Part shown: positions 9,001-16,387 of the stretch, in pieces
Layout: each line of letters opens with the position of its first letter
Position numbering within the stretch: position 1 is the stretch's first letter
NCBI GenBank assembly: GCA_045594705.1
Contig: JAZNZB010000090.1
Location: forward strand, 62,001-126,000
Length of the DNA stretch: 64,000 nt
From: SVQP01 sp045594705
GTDB taxonomy: Bacteria > Bacillota > Clostridia > Oscillospirales > CAG-272
Direction: 5' to 3'
Translations under genes and position numbers: made by a program
Notes under the pieces: generated by a model
Databases searched by the model: none
What the model was told of the DNA's origin: nothing
What the model saw: only the letters and a program-made list of their open reading frames with translations

Positions 9001-9404
9001 TCGATATGATCCTGCTGCCTTGGGGATCTCCCGAAAGCAAGGACGACTCCAACGTGCTTGGCGTCAGAGAGGATTCGGTTCTCTCTCCGATCAAGGTTGA
9101 ATCCTCTGTCGGCAGTGTCATTGAGGATACTTACCTTCCCACGGTGATTGCCGATCAGAACGTTGCCGAATTCACCGTAAGTGGTGGTGGCTCTGCCGTT
9201 TATGCTGTTCGTGTTTACGGCTTTGACAGCTATACTCAGCCCACCATCCAGGTTATGGAGAACGGAGCTTGGGTAGATTACAACTATCAGCATCACAGTT
9301 ACGACGGCTACATGGCCTTCCGTGAGGATGACGGTACGTATTCGTACGCGTTTTCCTTCCAAATGGACGACGGAGAAGCTCGTACGTTCCGCGTAACACA
9401 ATAA
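6009..9404 (+). CDS. Very large secreted lipoprotein, function unknown
   Basis: 1131 residues from ATG 6009 with a GGAGG site. Signal peptide with lipobox FYAC, Cys21 lipidated, then an acidic Pro/Thr/Glu linker to about residue 45. Residues 46-150 look like the small alpha/beta domain that often precedes catalytic domains in surface glycoside hydrolases (DAVEKLTG followed by EIIIGNA). The remaining about 950 residues are beta-rich with many aromatics and no family I recognise; a region near 340-440 resembles a carbohydrate-binding beta-sandwich. Monocistronic, between its own promoter and terminator and next to rhaA, so a role in rhamnose-containing glycan use is possible but only inferred from position. 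No transmembrane segment after the signal. Confidence 0.8.
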   Translation: MKRLLIFMLVPLLLLPCFYACKDTPAPDEQTTESGQDEPTPGPEDLVLVKDGASSYVIVRPADLTANDPAFLAAVLFRDAVEKLTGVALQIVTDNESDYATSEHEIIIGNARNSTYTENTVFASDGKLYIGGEAQLLSDMVAAFFHTCFDVDIHAQEVSQMNELKIPADLSMDQAGNITTNQVRQDTTAWGDTITYADDVANLINFRYLDQRRDTAEITNGDVRLVYNLDKKDNKQVSGLYNHNGIAYLTDTMDAFVITERGDKLYSSHSGNSARGNIYRFGYYYYDIHFLDQGFLPSVYEFDESAGSYDLLAKARKPSSHDIKSVALNDGVLTAIVQSTYDPYFHWNVKYNAEDYNAIQITMRTEYASNVTLYLRAGSYGGFNGDQNVSFSVEPGDEYCTVIVPLVSIPDYTGKVEEIRVDCGDKVGEKIEITEMKAVKIKTTAATAMKLDRNLHVYGDKIHQQIRVVADGDAHGLKGFGMVTRIEQSRVASLVIADQNGKHTTVDGIDAASVQYVGFDVTDAGIFGYIFPAENEYAGEVTVTLEDGHYVITQTYTPASTTLNSHDSYSIGHRIYTDKGHSFDELERQAYIERTPLTDIKIVNKSDNAKYVGYNSLIGCYTYTLDGTDFNKPYYQEPQKHYIVDTQIVGDDYDREIYIFAHTNNTGCLECGVVLDEADRLLPINVEVCKNFKGEYEEPVFDPEDMHYGYSIFPIKLEKNETKQFKSVNLYQNWGQFPLKQLSSIQFIAPYYHLSCGVTESNCIAPYYVYGKDYWTLPDFRAMSAPLWPGQPQHTSAGRLYWLQYTDAQGNFYGSESQTANISTSGPVYVDIDMGYLSDDGKIQVDYRQVEMAQSDETRTYYTLDLTVLEDLEIKDFVNNFSFFSMDGRAIVYKKLGYLDQNNQPQTVDLKLSEHTDYYKLGKDGAYFDYYIDSDPSHKGTDSVNMAVVIKDYSMILGGKPYDGNLILKEQFDGTVNLATLTVDAGDITLRAGDTVHIDMILLPWGSPESKDDSNVLGVREDSVLSPIKVESSVGSVIEDTYLPTVIADQNVAEFTVSGGGSAVYAVRVYGFDSYTQPTIQVMENGAWVDYNYQHHSYDGYMAFREDDGTYSYAFSFQMDDGEARTFRVTQ

Positions 9405-9413
9405 CCAATCATG

Positions 9414-9444
9414 AAAAAGGCGAGCGCCACAGCGCCCGCCTTTT
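9414..9444 (+). terminator. Terminator between lipoprotein gene and mntP
   Basis: Inverted repeat AAAAGGCG-GCGC / GCGC-CGCCTTTT with one mismatch, 4-nt loop. It has A and T flanks on both sides, so it probably works for both convergent genes. Confidence 0.8.
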
Positions 9445-9447
9445 ATG

Positions 9448-10080
9448 TTATGCAAATAAGCCCAAAACCCAATTCCATGCAGCATCAATCACACCGTATT
9501 GATCCAATACGTTTTTAAGTCCAAGCAGGCATAGAATGATACCTCCTGCCAGCTGTGCTTTTTTCTCATATTTGTCGCCAAATACATTGCCTATCTTGAC
9601 GCCAAGTGCGGAAAGCGCAAACGTAATTACACCGATCAAAGTCACACTGATCAATACCTCCGGAATGCCCATATCGGGCTGTAATCCGTATCCGACGCCG
9701 ACTACCATCGCATCAATGCTGGTGGCAACTGCCATGGGAAACATGACGCGGGCTGTCAGTGAAGCATCCTTGTCACAGCACGCACATCCCTCTTCCTTCT
9801 TTTCAATCGCTTCCTTGATCATCCCGCCGCCAATCAATGCTAAGAGAATAAACGCGATCCAGCCGGTGAACATTTCCAAGTATTGACCAAAGAACTTATT
9901 CAGAATTCCTGCCAACAAGAATCCGAGCGCAGGCATCAATGCCTGAAAGGCACCGAACCAACCGCCAACGATTGCTGCCTTTTTCAAAGTTGCCTTTTGC
10001 ATGGATAAGCCTTTGCAAATGGCTACGGCAAAGGCGTCCATGGAAAGCGCAACCGCTAAAACTATTAACTCAATAATCAT
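9448..10080 (-). CDS. mntP: Manganese efflux pump MntP family
   Basis: 210 residues, six predicted membrane helices. The MntP (DUF204) pattern is clear: an opening helix with SMDAFAVAI, a central GWIAF helix, and the mirrored VATSIDAMVVGVG helix whose acidic residues are thought to bind Mn(II). A Cys-rich cytosolic loop (GCACCDK, about 98-104) sits between helices 3 and 4. It exports Mn(II) from the cytoplasm. The start codon overlaps the stop of the upstream GrpB-pyrophosphatase gene by 4 bp (ATGA), so translation is coupled. There is no room for a yybP-ykoY manganese riboswitch directly before it. Confidence 0.92.
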   Translation of the reverse strand: MIIELIVLAVALSMDAFAVAICKGLSMQKATLKKAAIVGGWFGAFQALMPALGFLLAGILNKFFGQYLEMFTGWIAFILLALIGGGMIKEAIEKKEEGCACCDKDASLTARVMFPMAVATSIDAMVVGVGYGLQPDMGIPEVLISVTLIGVITFALSALGVKIGNVFGDKYEKKAQLAGGIILCLLGLKNVLDQYGVIDAAWNWVLGLFA

Positions 10081-10961
10081 TTTGTTACTCCGTTACTGAT
10101 GTGCAATTTTTGTCCGTTGATCAATTCAACCGTCGTATCATAATATTTCTCTTGAAAATAGATTTCCCGGCAAATTTGTTCAGCTGTATACTGATAATCG
10201 TCCGCAGCAACCACAAGCTTGTCTTCGCTGTCATCTTTTCTGTGTACGATCGCGATCACTTTACCGGAAAATGAGGTAAGTGGTTTGTCTGTACCAAGAT
10301 AATATACGTCCAGCTCCTCACCGTCACCGCCCAATACACCGGGGATAAAACCATAGTTAATGGGATACAGTAATTCCTTTTGACCCTTGCAGTGCAGATA
10401 TCCGGCAGGTCTGTCTACCTGTGCGCACACATACTGTCCGAGAAACGACCAGACCATCGCTTTGCGCAACGTATAGGTAATAAATTCTGCCTTTTTCAGC
10501 GTGTACTGTTCCCTGTCATTCGGATACCTCTTTGCGAGAGTGTTTTTCAGATCTTGATATGTATGTTTGACTTGCGGAAACGCTTTTAGGTAATCTCTGA
10601 AATTCAGATAGTTCCGCCATTCCATACTCATGTGCTGAACAACGTGTATGTGCGCACGTCTGATTTCTCCGTCAGCATCTATGAAAAGCATGTGTATTTG
10701 ACTGTCATGCGCAGGCCTGTACAAATACCCTGATTGCTCCAAACCTCTTATGATGGATTCATGAAAATTTCGAACGCCGACGACGATATCAATAATGGGT
10801 TTCGCACACAGTCCGGGAACAGACGTACTTCCCACGTGCGCAATATCAATTGCCATCCCGCCAAGAGCATTTTTGATTTTCATGACGTGCTCATCTGCCA
10901 GCACAAACCAACGGGGATCATGCTCCACAAGCTTTACTTTTCCACGCTCAAGCCCAATCAT
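10077..10961 (-). CDS. GrpB-family nucleotidyltransferase-like domain fused to inorganic pyrophosphatase-like domain
   Basis: 294 residues. Residues 1-165 are a GrpB (UPF0157) domain of the nucleotidyltransferase fold, with HVGSTSVPGL and PIIDIVVGV around residues 42-63. Residues 175-290 resemble the short inorganic pyrophosphatase-like proteins of Clostridia: DRPAGYLH, YPINYGFIPG, GDGEELDVYYLG, then VIAIVHRKDD and a closing IYFQEKY helix. The acidic cluster DGEELD matches the metal-binding surface of pyrophosphatases. A nucleotide-releasing domain followed by pyrophosphate removal would make sense, but no substrate is known. ATG 10961 has a GGAGG site. It is the first gene of a two-gene operon with mntP, transcribed away from the his operon. 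Confidence 0.8.
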   Translation of the reverse strand: MIGLERGKVKLVEHDPRWFVLADEHVMKIKNALGGMAIDIAHVGSTSVPGLCAKPIIDIVVGVRNFHESIIRGLEQSGYLYRPAHDSQIHMLFIDADGEIRRAHIHVVQHMSMEWRNYLNFRDYLKAFPQVKHTYQDLKNTLAKRYPNDREQYTLKKAEFITYTLRKAMVWSFLGQYVCAQVDRPAGYLHCKGQKELLYPINYGFIPGVLGGDGEELDVYYLGTDKPLTSFSGKVIAIVHRKDDSEDKLVVAADDYQYTAEQICREIYFQEKYYDTTVELINGQKLHISNGVTK

Positions 10962-11060
10962 ATTGTCCTCCTTGCAAAGATACCTGCATATTCTATCACA
11001 AAACAGGCAGAAACTGTCCTTGGTTTACAAATTGTTTACATTAATATTTAATTTTTCTTC

Positions 11061-11098
11061 GCACTTTACTTGACTAAAGTGCTCGCTTGTAGTATAAT
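11061..11098 (+). promoter_or_regulatory. his operon promoter with overlapping inverted-repeat operator
   Basis: -35 TTGACT (11070-11075), 17-bp spacer, -10 TATAAT (11093-11098). A perfect 8-bp inverted repeat, GCACTTTA/TAAAGTGC with a 6-nt centre (11061-11082), covers the -35 hexamer and would block polymerase if bound. The leader to the hisZ start is only about 25 nt, too short for a T-box or attenuator, so repressor control is the simplest reading. The repressor is not identified. Confidence 0.75.
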
Positions 11099-11128
11099 CA
11101 TACTATCCTTTTACTATGGAGGAATCTG

Positions 11129-12202
11129 ATGGACAAAATCTCTTATGTCATGACGCCTGCTGAGCAGACCGTCAGCAAATGCGCAGGCCTGTATACAAAC
11201 TATGGATACCGTAGATTTCTGATGAATAAATTCGAGGACTATTCCCTTTATGCCGATAATAAAAGCTTTTTGGTAGATGATCGTCTCCTGACCTTTACGG
11301 ACGGTGGCAAGCTTAAGGCTCTCAAGCCTGACATTACGCTTTCGATCGTCAAAAACCTTGCCAGAGATCAGCACCTGCCATTAAAGGTTTTTTACAACGA
11401 AACGGTTTACCGTGTCAAAAAGGGTGATCGCGAATTCAGTGAGCTGCATCAGATGGGGCTTGAATTGATTGGAGACGATAGCTTGTATGCCATTACCGAA
11501 GTTGTCTCATTGGCAAAGGCTACATTGGACGCTGTCAGCCCAAACAACATTCTTGATATTTCCCATATGGGAATTCTCTCTTCGTTAATTGATCATGCCT
11601 GCGAGTGCGGAGCGCAACGAGACGAGCTGACTGCAATGATCTCGCAAAAAAATGCTGACGGAATTCAATCCATGCTTTCCGCTCTTGATTGCGAGAATCC
11701 TCTGGCTATACTGGTAGACTCTTATTTACCGATCTCTCAAATGATTCCTGCACTCAAAGCTACTCTCCCGGATTCTCAAGCGGTTGAAGAGCTTGCGCAG
11801 ATCGCCGAGGTATTGCAAAGCCTGGGGCTTGATCATAACGTTTACCTGGATTTTTCGCTGATGCATGATATCGGTTACTACAACGGTATCATTTTCAAGG
11901 GATATATCAAAGACGTACCTGTCGCGGTGCTTTCCGGCGGACGCTACGACCCGCTGCTTGAACGCTTTGGGCTCTCGGCTGCAGCTATCGGCTTTGCGCT
12001 TTACCTGGATTATATCAGATACAGCGACTCGGCCCCCGATTTTGACGTTCTTTTGTTATACTCAGATAAGGATTCTGCACTTTCGATCACACAGGCTATG
12101 CAAAAAATCACTGCGCAAGGAAAGCATGTAATGGCCGCTTCTCAGATACCTGCAAACCGCAAGTTTTCCAAAATACTGCATGTCACGGAGGTGCTAAAAT
12201 GA
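11129..12202 (+). CDS. hisZ: ATP phosphoribosyltransferase regulatory subunit
   Basis: 357 residues, a HisRS-like catalytic core without the anticodon-binding domain. HisZ pairs with the short HisG to form the active, histidine-regulated ATP phosphoribosyltransferase. Class II synthetase traces are visible: a motif-2-like region with VKKGDREFSELHQMGLELIG and the YNGIIFKGY / LSGGRYDPLLERFG block. It is the first gene of the his operon, starting at ATG 11129 behind TGGAGG, and overlaps hisG by 4 bp. The presence of hisZ agrees with the 205-residue HisG downstream. Confidence 0.92.
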   Translation: MDKISYVMTPAEQTVSKCAGLYTNYGYRRFLMNKFEDYSLYADNKSFLVDDRLLTFTDGGKLKALKPDITLSIVKNLARDQHLPLKVFYNETVYRVKKGDREFSELHQMGLELIGDDSLYAITEVVSLAKATLDAVSPNNILDISHMGILSSLIDHACECGAQRDELTAMISQKNADGIQSMLSALDCENPLAILVDSYLPISQMIPALKATLPDSQAVEELAQIAEVLQSLGLDHNVYLDFSLMHDIGYYNGIIFKGYIKDVPVAVLSGGRYDPLLERFGLSAAAIGFALYLDYIRYSDSAPDFDVLLLYSDKDSALSITQAMQKITAQGKHVMAASQIPANRKFSKILHVTEVLK

Positions 12203-12816
12203 TAAAGATTGCACTCCCCAAAGGCCGACTTGGAGATAAGGTTTTGGCTATGTTTGAAAATGCCGGTTATCCCTGTCCCGAGATTCATACACCTTCAAGA
12301 AAACTCGTGTTTTCTACAGACAAGGTTTCTTACTTTTTTGTCAAGCCCTCTGATGTTCCCATTTACGTAGAACGCGGGGTGGCGGATATTGGTGTTGCGG
12401 GCAGCGATATTCTGGTGGAATACGAGCCTGACGTTTATTCGCTTTTGGACCTTGGAATCGGCAAATGCAGACTTTGCATGGCTGCAAAAGAAGATTTCGA
12501 GGACGACCCGGCAAATCCGCTTCGTGTAGCAACCAAATTCAAAAATACCGCTGCCAGATATTATGCATCATGCGGCAGAACCATTGATATCATCAAACTC
12601 AACGGTTCTATTGAGCTTGCTCCCATTCTCGGACTTTCCGACGTCATCGTGGATATCGTGGAAACCGGAACCACACTCAAGGAAAACGGACTGGTGGTCA
12701 AGCAAGAGATCTTGCCGATCAGCGCCAGATTGATCGCAAATAAATCCGCTTATAAATTTAACAGTACCGAAATTACTGAGCTTCAGCAAAAGCTGCAAGC
12801 TCAAAGAGAGGGATAA
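12199..12816 (+). CDS. hisG: ATP phosphoribosyltransferase, short form
   Basis: 205 residues, the short HisG lacking the C-terminal histidine-binding domain; it needs HisZ for activity. It catalyses the committed step, ATP plus PRPP to phosphoribosyl-ATP. The family pattern is complete: IALPKGRLGD, GVADIGVAGSDILVE, LNGSIELAPILGLSD and the PRPP-binding DIVETGTTL. The start overlaps the end of hisZ (ATGA), so the two subunits are translationally coupled, as expected for a hetero-oligomer. HisD follows after 3 bp. Confidence 0.96.
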   Translation: MIKIALPKGRLGDKVLAMFENAGYPCPEIHTPSRKLVFSTDKVSYFFVKPSDVPIYVERGVADIGVAGSDILVEYEPDVYSLLDLGIGKCRLCMAAKEDFEDDPANPLRVATKFKNTAARYYASCGRTIDIIKLNGSIELAPILGLSDVIVDIVETGTTLKENGLVVKQEILPISARLIANKSAYKFNSTEITELQQKLQAQREG

Positions 12817-12819
12817 ACC

Positions 12820-14094
12820 ATGATTCGCATTTTTGATTTTAATTCCGTTTCTGATGAAGAGATCTTCGGACGTACGCAAAATGCATTCAACGTAGAAGAC
12901 ATCGTTTCTGAAATCATTTCTACAGTAAGAGCCGAAAAAGACGCTGCTCTCCTGGCATATACTGAAAAGTTTGATAAGGTCAAGCTTGCTTCCCTGCAGG
13001 TTTCCGAGCAAGAGATAGCCGACGCATTTGCAAATGCTGACCCCGAGTTCATTCGCGTTATGCGTGACGCGGCTGCCAACATTGAGGCTTATCATAAAAA
13101 TCAGGTCAGACAGGGCTTTGAGATCAAAAAGGACGGTGGCATCATTCTCGGACAGAAAATCACCCCTCTTGCAAAGGTTGGTATTTACGTTCCGGGAGGT
13201 ACTGCTGCATATCCTTCTACCGTGCTGATGAACAGCATTCCCGCAAAGCTTGCAGGCGTTGGTGAGATCGTTATGGTCACGCCTCCTGCAAAGGACGGCC
13301 TGGTCAATCCCGCTATCCTCTGTGCAGCAAAAATCGCAGGCGTGGACAAAATCTTCAAGATCGGCGGCGCACAAGCGGTTGCAGCACTTGCATACGGCAC
13401 CGAGTCGGTTCCTTGCGTGGATAAGATCGTAGGCCCCGGCAACGCATTCGTTGCTGAAGCAAAGAGACAAGTTTACGGCAAGGTTGCCATCGATATGATC
13501 GCAGGCCCTTCCGAAATTCTTGTACTTGCAGACGGCAAATCCAACCCTGCATTTGTTGCTGCCGACCTGCTCTCGCAGGCCGAGCATGATAAAATGGCAA
13601 GTGCGGTTCTGGTCACGGACAGTGCTGAGCTTGCACAGGCTGTTCAAGCAGAAGTTGAGGCGCAACTGGCTGTTTTGCCCCGCTACGAGATCGCCCGTCC
13701 TTCCATTGACAATTTCGGGAAGATCATCGTTTGCTCTGATTTGTGGCAAGCGATCGAGGTTGCCAATCGCATTGCTCCTGAGCACCTTGAGATTTGTGTG
13801 GACGATCCTTTTACCTATCTTGAAAAGATTGAGAATGCAGGATCTGTCTTCCTCGGTCGTTATTGCCCCGAGGCGCTTGGTGACTATTATGCGGGCACTA
13901 ACCACACGCTCCCCACAAGCGGTACGGCAAGATTCTCCAGCCCATTGTCGGTAGACGATTTCATCAAGAAGATCGCGTACACCTACTACGATCAGAACGC
14001 TATACAGAAAGCAGCACCCGATATTGCGCTCTTTGCCCGCAAGGAAGGCTTGGAGGCGCACGCAAGAAGTGCTGAGGTCAGGATCAAAAAATGA
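12820..14094 (+). CDS. hisD: Histidinol dehydrogenase
   Basis: 424 residues, full length. It oxidises L-histidinol to L-histidine in two NAD-dependent steps using zinc. Diagnostic stretches are YVPGGTAAYPSTVLMN, the GGAQAVAALAYGT region, VDKIVGPGN, IDMIAGPSEILVLAD and the late PEHLEI block. The start lies 3 bp after hisG with an AGAGGG site inside the hisG end. It overlaps hisC by 4 bp. Cytoplasmic homodimer in known relatives. Nothing abnormal is seen. Confidence 0.97.
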   Translation: MIRIFDFNSVSDEEIFGRTQNAFNVEDIVSEIISTVRAEKDAALLAYTEKFDKVKLASLQVSEQEIADAFANADPEFIRVMRDAAANIEAYHKNQVRQGFEIKKDGGIILGQKITPLAKVGIYVPGGTAAYPSTVLMNSIPAKLAGVGEIVMVTPPAKDGLVNPAILCAAKIAGVDKIFKIGGAQAVAALAYGTESVPCVDKIVGPGNAFVAEAKRQVYGKVAIDMIAGPSEILVLADGKSNPAFVAADLLSQAEHDKMASAVLVTDSAELAQAVQAEVEAQLAVLPRYEIARPSIDNFGKIIVCSDLWQAIEVANRIAPEHLEICVDDPFTYLEKIENAGSVFLGRYCPEALGDYYAGTNHTLPTSGTARFSSPLSVDDFIKKIAYTYYDQNAIQKAAPDIALFARKEGLEAHARSAEVRIKK

Positions 14095-15146
14095 GCAAGT
14101 ATTTTTCCCGCAAGCCGGGTGAGCTACAGGCATACGTTCCGGGTGAACAACCGAGAAATATGCAGTCACTGATTAAGCTCAACACAAATGAATCCCCTTT
14201 TCCACCTGCTGAAAACGTAACGGAAGCTGTTTTGAAAGCAACGAATAAGGCGAATCTTTATTGCGATCCTTCCATGCTGGCCGTCAGGCAGCAGCTTGCA
14301 AGCGTGTACGGGTTGACACCCGATCACTTTACTCTCGGAAACGGTTCAGATGAGCTGTTATCTTTTGCATTTCTGGCTTTTTGCAATGCACAAACGGGGG
14401 CTGCATTTGCAGATATTACTTACGGCTTTTACAGCGTGCTTTCCCGCCTTTATGCGACGGATACAAAAATAGTCCCTTTAGATGAAAAGTACTGCATCAA
14501 CCCTATTGATTATGCAGGCTTAGGCAGAACTGTTTTTATCGCCAACCCCAATGCTCCCACGGGCATTGCTTTGACTCTTGATCAAATTGAACAGGTTTTG
14601 ATCTCAAATCCGGATAATGTCGTGGTCATCGACCAGGCATACGTGGATTTTGGTGCAGACTGTGCGATTCCTTTGGTGGAAAGATATGAGAACCTTTTGG
14701 TTATTAACACCTTTTCCAAATCCCGCAGCTTTGCAGGTGGACGTGTCGGTTTTGCCGTTGCACAGCCTTCACTGATTGCTGATCTTGAAACAATCCGAAA
14801 CTCGATCAACCCCTATAACGTTAATGCGCTTTCTCAGGTCGCTGCATGTGCGATTCTGGAAAATAATGACTATTACATGCAAAACTGCAGAATTATCGCG
14901 CAAAACCGCGAATACCTGACTGAGCAACTGTCCTTGCTCGGCTTTGAGACTCTTCCCTCCAAAACCAACTTTGTCTTTACCAAGCATCCGGCAATTTCCG
15001 GAGAACAGCTCTATCTTGGGCTTAAAGAAAAAGCAATCCTCGTCCGTTATTTCAATGCTCCGAGAATCAGCGATTTTTGCCGCATCACCATTGGCACCAA
15101 GGAGCAAATGGACGCATTACTAAGTGCTATCAAATCCTTGATCTGA
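14091..15146 (+). CDS. hisC: Histidinol-phosphate aminotransferase
   Basis: 351 residues, fold-type I PLP aminotransferase of the HisC group. It transfers an amino group from glutamate to imidazole acetol phosphate. Seen: the N-terminal LNTNESPFPP, LGNGSDELL, ANPNAPTGIAL with the PLP-contacting Asn, and the Schiff-base lysine in NTFSKSRSFAGGRVG. The start overlaps the hisD stop (ATGA). HisB follows after 14 bp with its own AAAGGA site. Related cobalamin-pathway CobD enzymes are excluded by the his context. Confidence 0.95.
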   Translation: MSKYFSRKPGELQAYVPGEQPRNMQSLIKLNTNESPFPPAENVTEAVLKATNKANLYCDPSMLAVRQQLASVYGLTPDHFTLGNGSDELLSFAFLAFCNAQTGAAFADITYGFYSVLSRLYATDTKIVPLDEKYCINPIDYAGLGRTVFIANPNAPTGIALTLDQIEQVLISNPDNVVVIDQAYVDFGADCAIPLVERYENLLVINTFSKSRSFAGGRVGFAVAQPSLIADLETIRNSINPYNVNALSQVAACAILENNDYYMQNCRIIAQNREYLTEQLSLLGFETLPSKTNFVFTKHPAISGEQLYLGLKEKAILVRYFNAPRISDFCRITIGTKEQMDALLSAIKSLI

Positions 15147-15160
15147 AAGGAAACATAAAC

Positions 15161-15748
15161 ATGAGAACATGGGAAATCAACAGAAAAACAAATGAAACCG
15201 AAATTTCGCTGAAGTTCAACCTGGACGGTGTCGGCCAAAGTCAGATTCAAACAGATTGCGGTTTTTTGGCCCACATGCTGACATTGTTTGCCAAGCACGG
15301 CGGCTTTGATCTTGAACTCATCTGCAAAGGCGACAGCGAGGTGGATTTCCACCACACTGCCGAAGACATTGGCATTTGCCTTGGTGACGCATTTGCAAAG
15401 GCGCTGGGCGATTGCAAGGGTATTTGCAGATATGGCGATATCATTCTGCCCATGGACGAAGCACTGATGCTTTGTGCGGTGGACATTTCCGGACGTCCGT
15501 ATCTCGGATACAGTGTTGATATCCCGGCAGCACGTGTCGGTGACTTTGATACCGAGCTGGCTGAGGAATTCTGGCTTGCGTTCGTTCGTCGTGCGGGCAT
15601 TACCCTCCACCTGCAGATGCTTGCAGGAAAGAATTCGCATCACATTATTGAAGCCGAATTCAAGGCTGTTGCGCGTGCACTTGCAAAGGCCTGTGCAATC
15701 GACGCAGCAAAAGCTGATCAAATTCCCTCCACGAAAGGCGTATTATGA
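15161..15748 (+). CDS. hisB: Imidazoleglycerol-phosphate dehydratase (dehydratase only)
   Basis: 195 residues, the monofunctional length. ATG 15161 follows GAAAGGA by 8 nt; an upstream in-frame start at 15077 would lie inside hisC and is rejected. The Mn-binding motifs of the dehydratase are intact: DFHHTAEDIG and the later NSHHIIEAEFK. It makes imidazole acetol phosphate. The histidinol-phosphatase half found in bifunctional HisB proteins is absent, and no separate phosphatase gene is in the operon. Overlaps hisH by 4 bp. Confidence 0.95.
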   Translation: MRTWEINRKTNETEISLKFNLDGVGQSQIQTDCGFLAHMLTLFAKHGGFDLELICKGDSEVDFHHTAEDIGICLGDAFAKALGDCKGICRYGDIILPMDEALMLCAVDISGRPYLGYSVDIPAARVGDFDTELAEEFWLAFVRRAGITLHLQMLAGKNSHHIIEAEFKAVARALAKACAIDAAKADQIPSTKGVL

Positions 15749-16374
15749 CAACCATTATCGATTACGGCGTTGGAAACCTGTTTTCTCTTGCCTGCTCACT
15801 TGAAAAGATCGGTGAGCAGACAGAGGTGACATCGGATGCCGAAAAAATCATGAATGCCGAAAGAATTATACTGCCCGGCGTTGGTGCATTTGAGGATGCT
15901 GCCAAGAAACTCAAAGAAAGTGGGCTTGACAAAGTGGTACTTTCCAAAGCCGCTGCAGGCACGCCCATTCTCGGTATCTGTCTTGGCATGCAAATGCTGT
16001 TTGATAAAAGCTATGAATTCGGTGAGCATCAAGGCCTTGGGCTGATTCCGGGCAGTATCAAGCCGATTGCCCCTGTTATAGGGGGACTCAAATCTCCGCA
16101 AATGGGCTGGAACAGTCTGATCTTCCCCTCTGACAAGCCCAAGCACCCAATTTTCAAGTACGTCAATCAAGGTGATTACGTTTATTTCGTGCATTCCTAT
16201 GCTGCCATGGACTGTGACGCATCCGTGACGGCATTGACCGAATACGGTGCACTTCTGACCGCAGCAGCTTGCTACGGTAACGTATGCGGCACACAATTCC
16301 ATCCCGAAAAGAGCGGTAACGTAGGCCTTGCGATCCTGCGTGCATTTACCGAGATTCCTACAACACAACCTTAA
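15745..16374 (+). CDS. hisH: Imidazole glycerol phosphate synthase, glutaminase subunit
   Basis: 209 residues, class I glutamine amidotransferase. It feeds ammonia to HisF to make imidazole glycerol phosphate and AICAR. The triad is visible: nucleophile Cys in ILGICLGMQML, and His/Glu in QFHPEKSG. The opening IIDYGVGNLFSL is typical of HisH. The start overlaps the hisB stop (ATGA). The partner gene hisF is separated only by hisA. Confidence 0.95.
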   Translation: MTTIIDYGVGNLFSLACSLEKIGEQTEVTSDAEKIMNAERIILPGVGAFEDAAKKLKESGLDKVVLSKAAAGTPILGICLGMQMLFDKSYEFGEHQGLGLIPGSIKPIAPVIGGLKSPQMGWNSLIFPSDKPKHPIFKYVNQGDYVYFVHSYAAMDCDASVTALTEYGALLTAAACYGNVCGTQFHPEKSGNVGLAILRAFTEIPTTQP

Positions 16375-16387
16375 TTTGGAGAATATT

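Noticed and set aside
10081..10100. yybP-ykoY manganese riboswitch before mntP
   Set aside because: mntP overlaps the upstream coding region, and the region before that operon is too short and shows no such fold.
10962..11128. T-box or histidine leader peptide upstream of hisZ
   Set aside because: The promoter lies only about 30 bp before the start codon, so neither can fit; no run of His codons is present.
12568..14169. 533-codon open frame antisense to hisG/hisD
   Set aside because: It crosses two verified his genes and the hisC start; composition is Cys/Ser/Arg/Asn-rich, as in a shadow frame.
15077..15160. N-terminal extension of HisB
   Set aside because: It would lie inside hisC in another frame; ATG 15161 has its own AAAGGA site and matches the family start.
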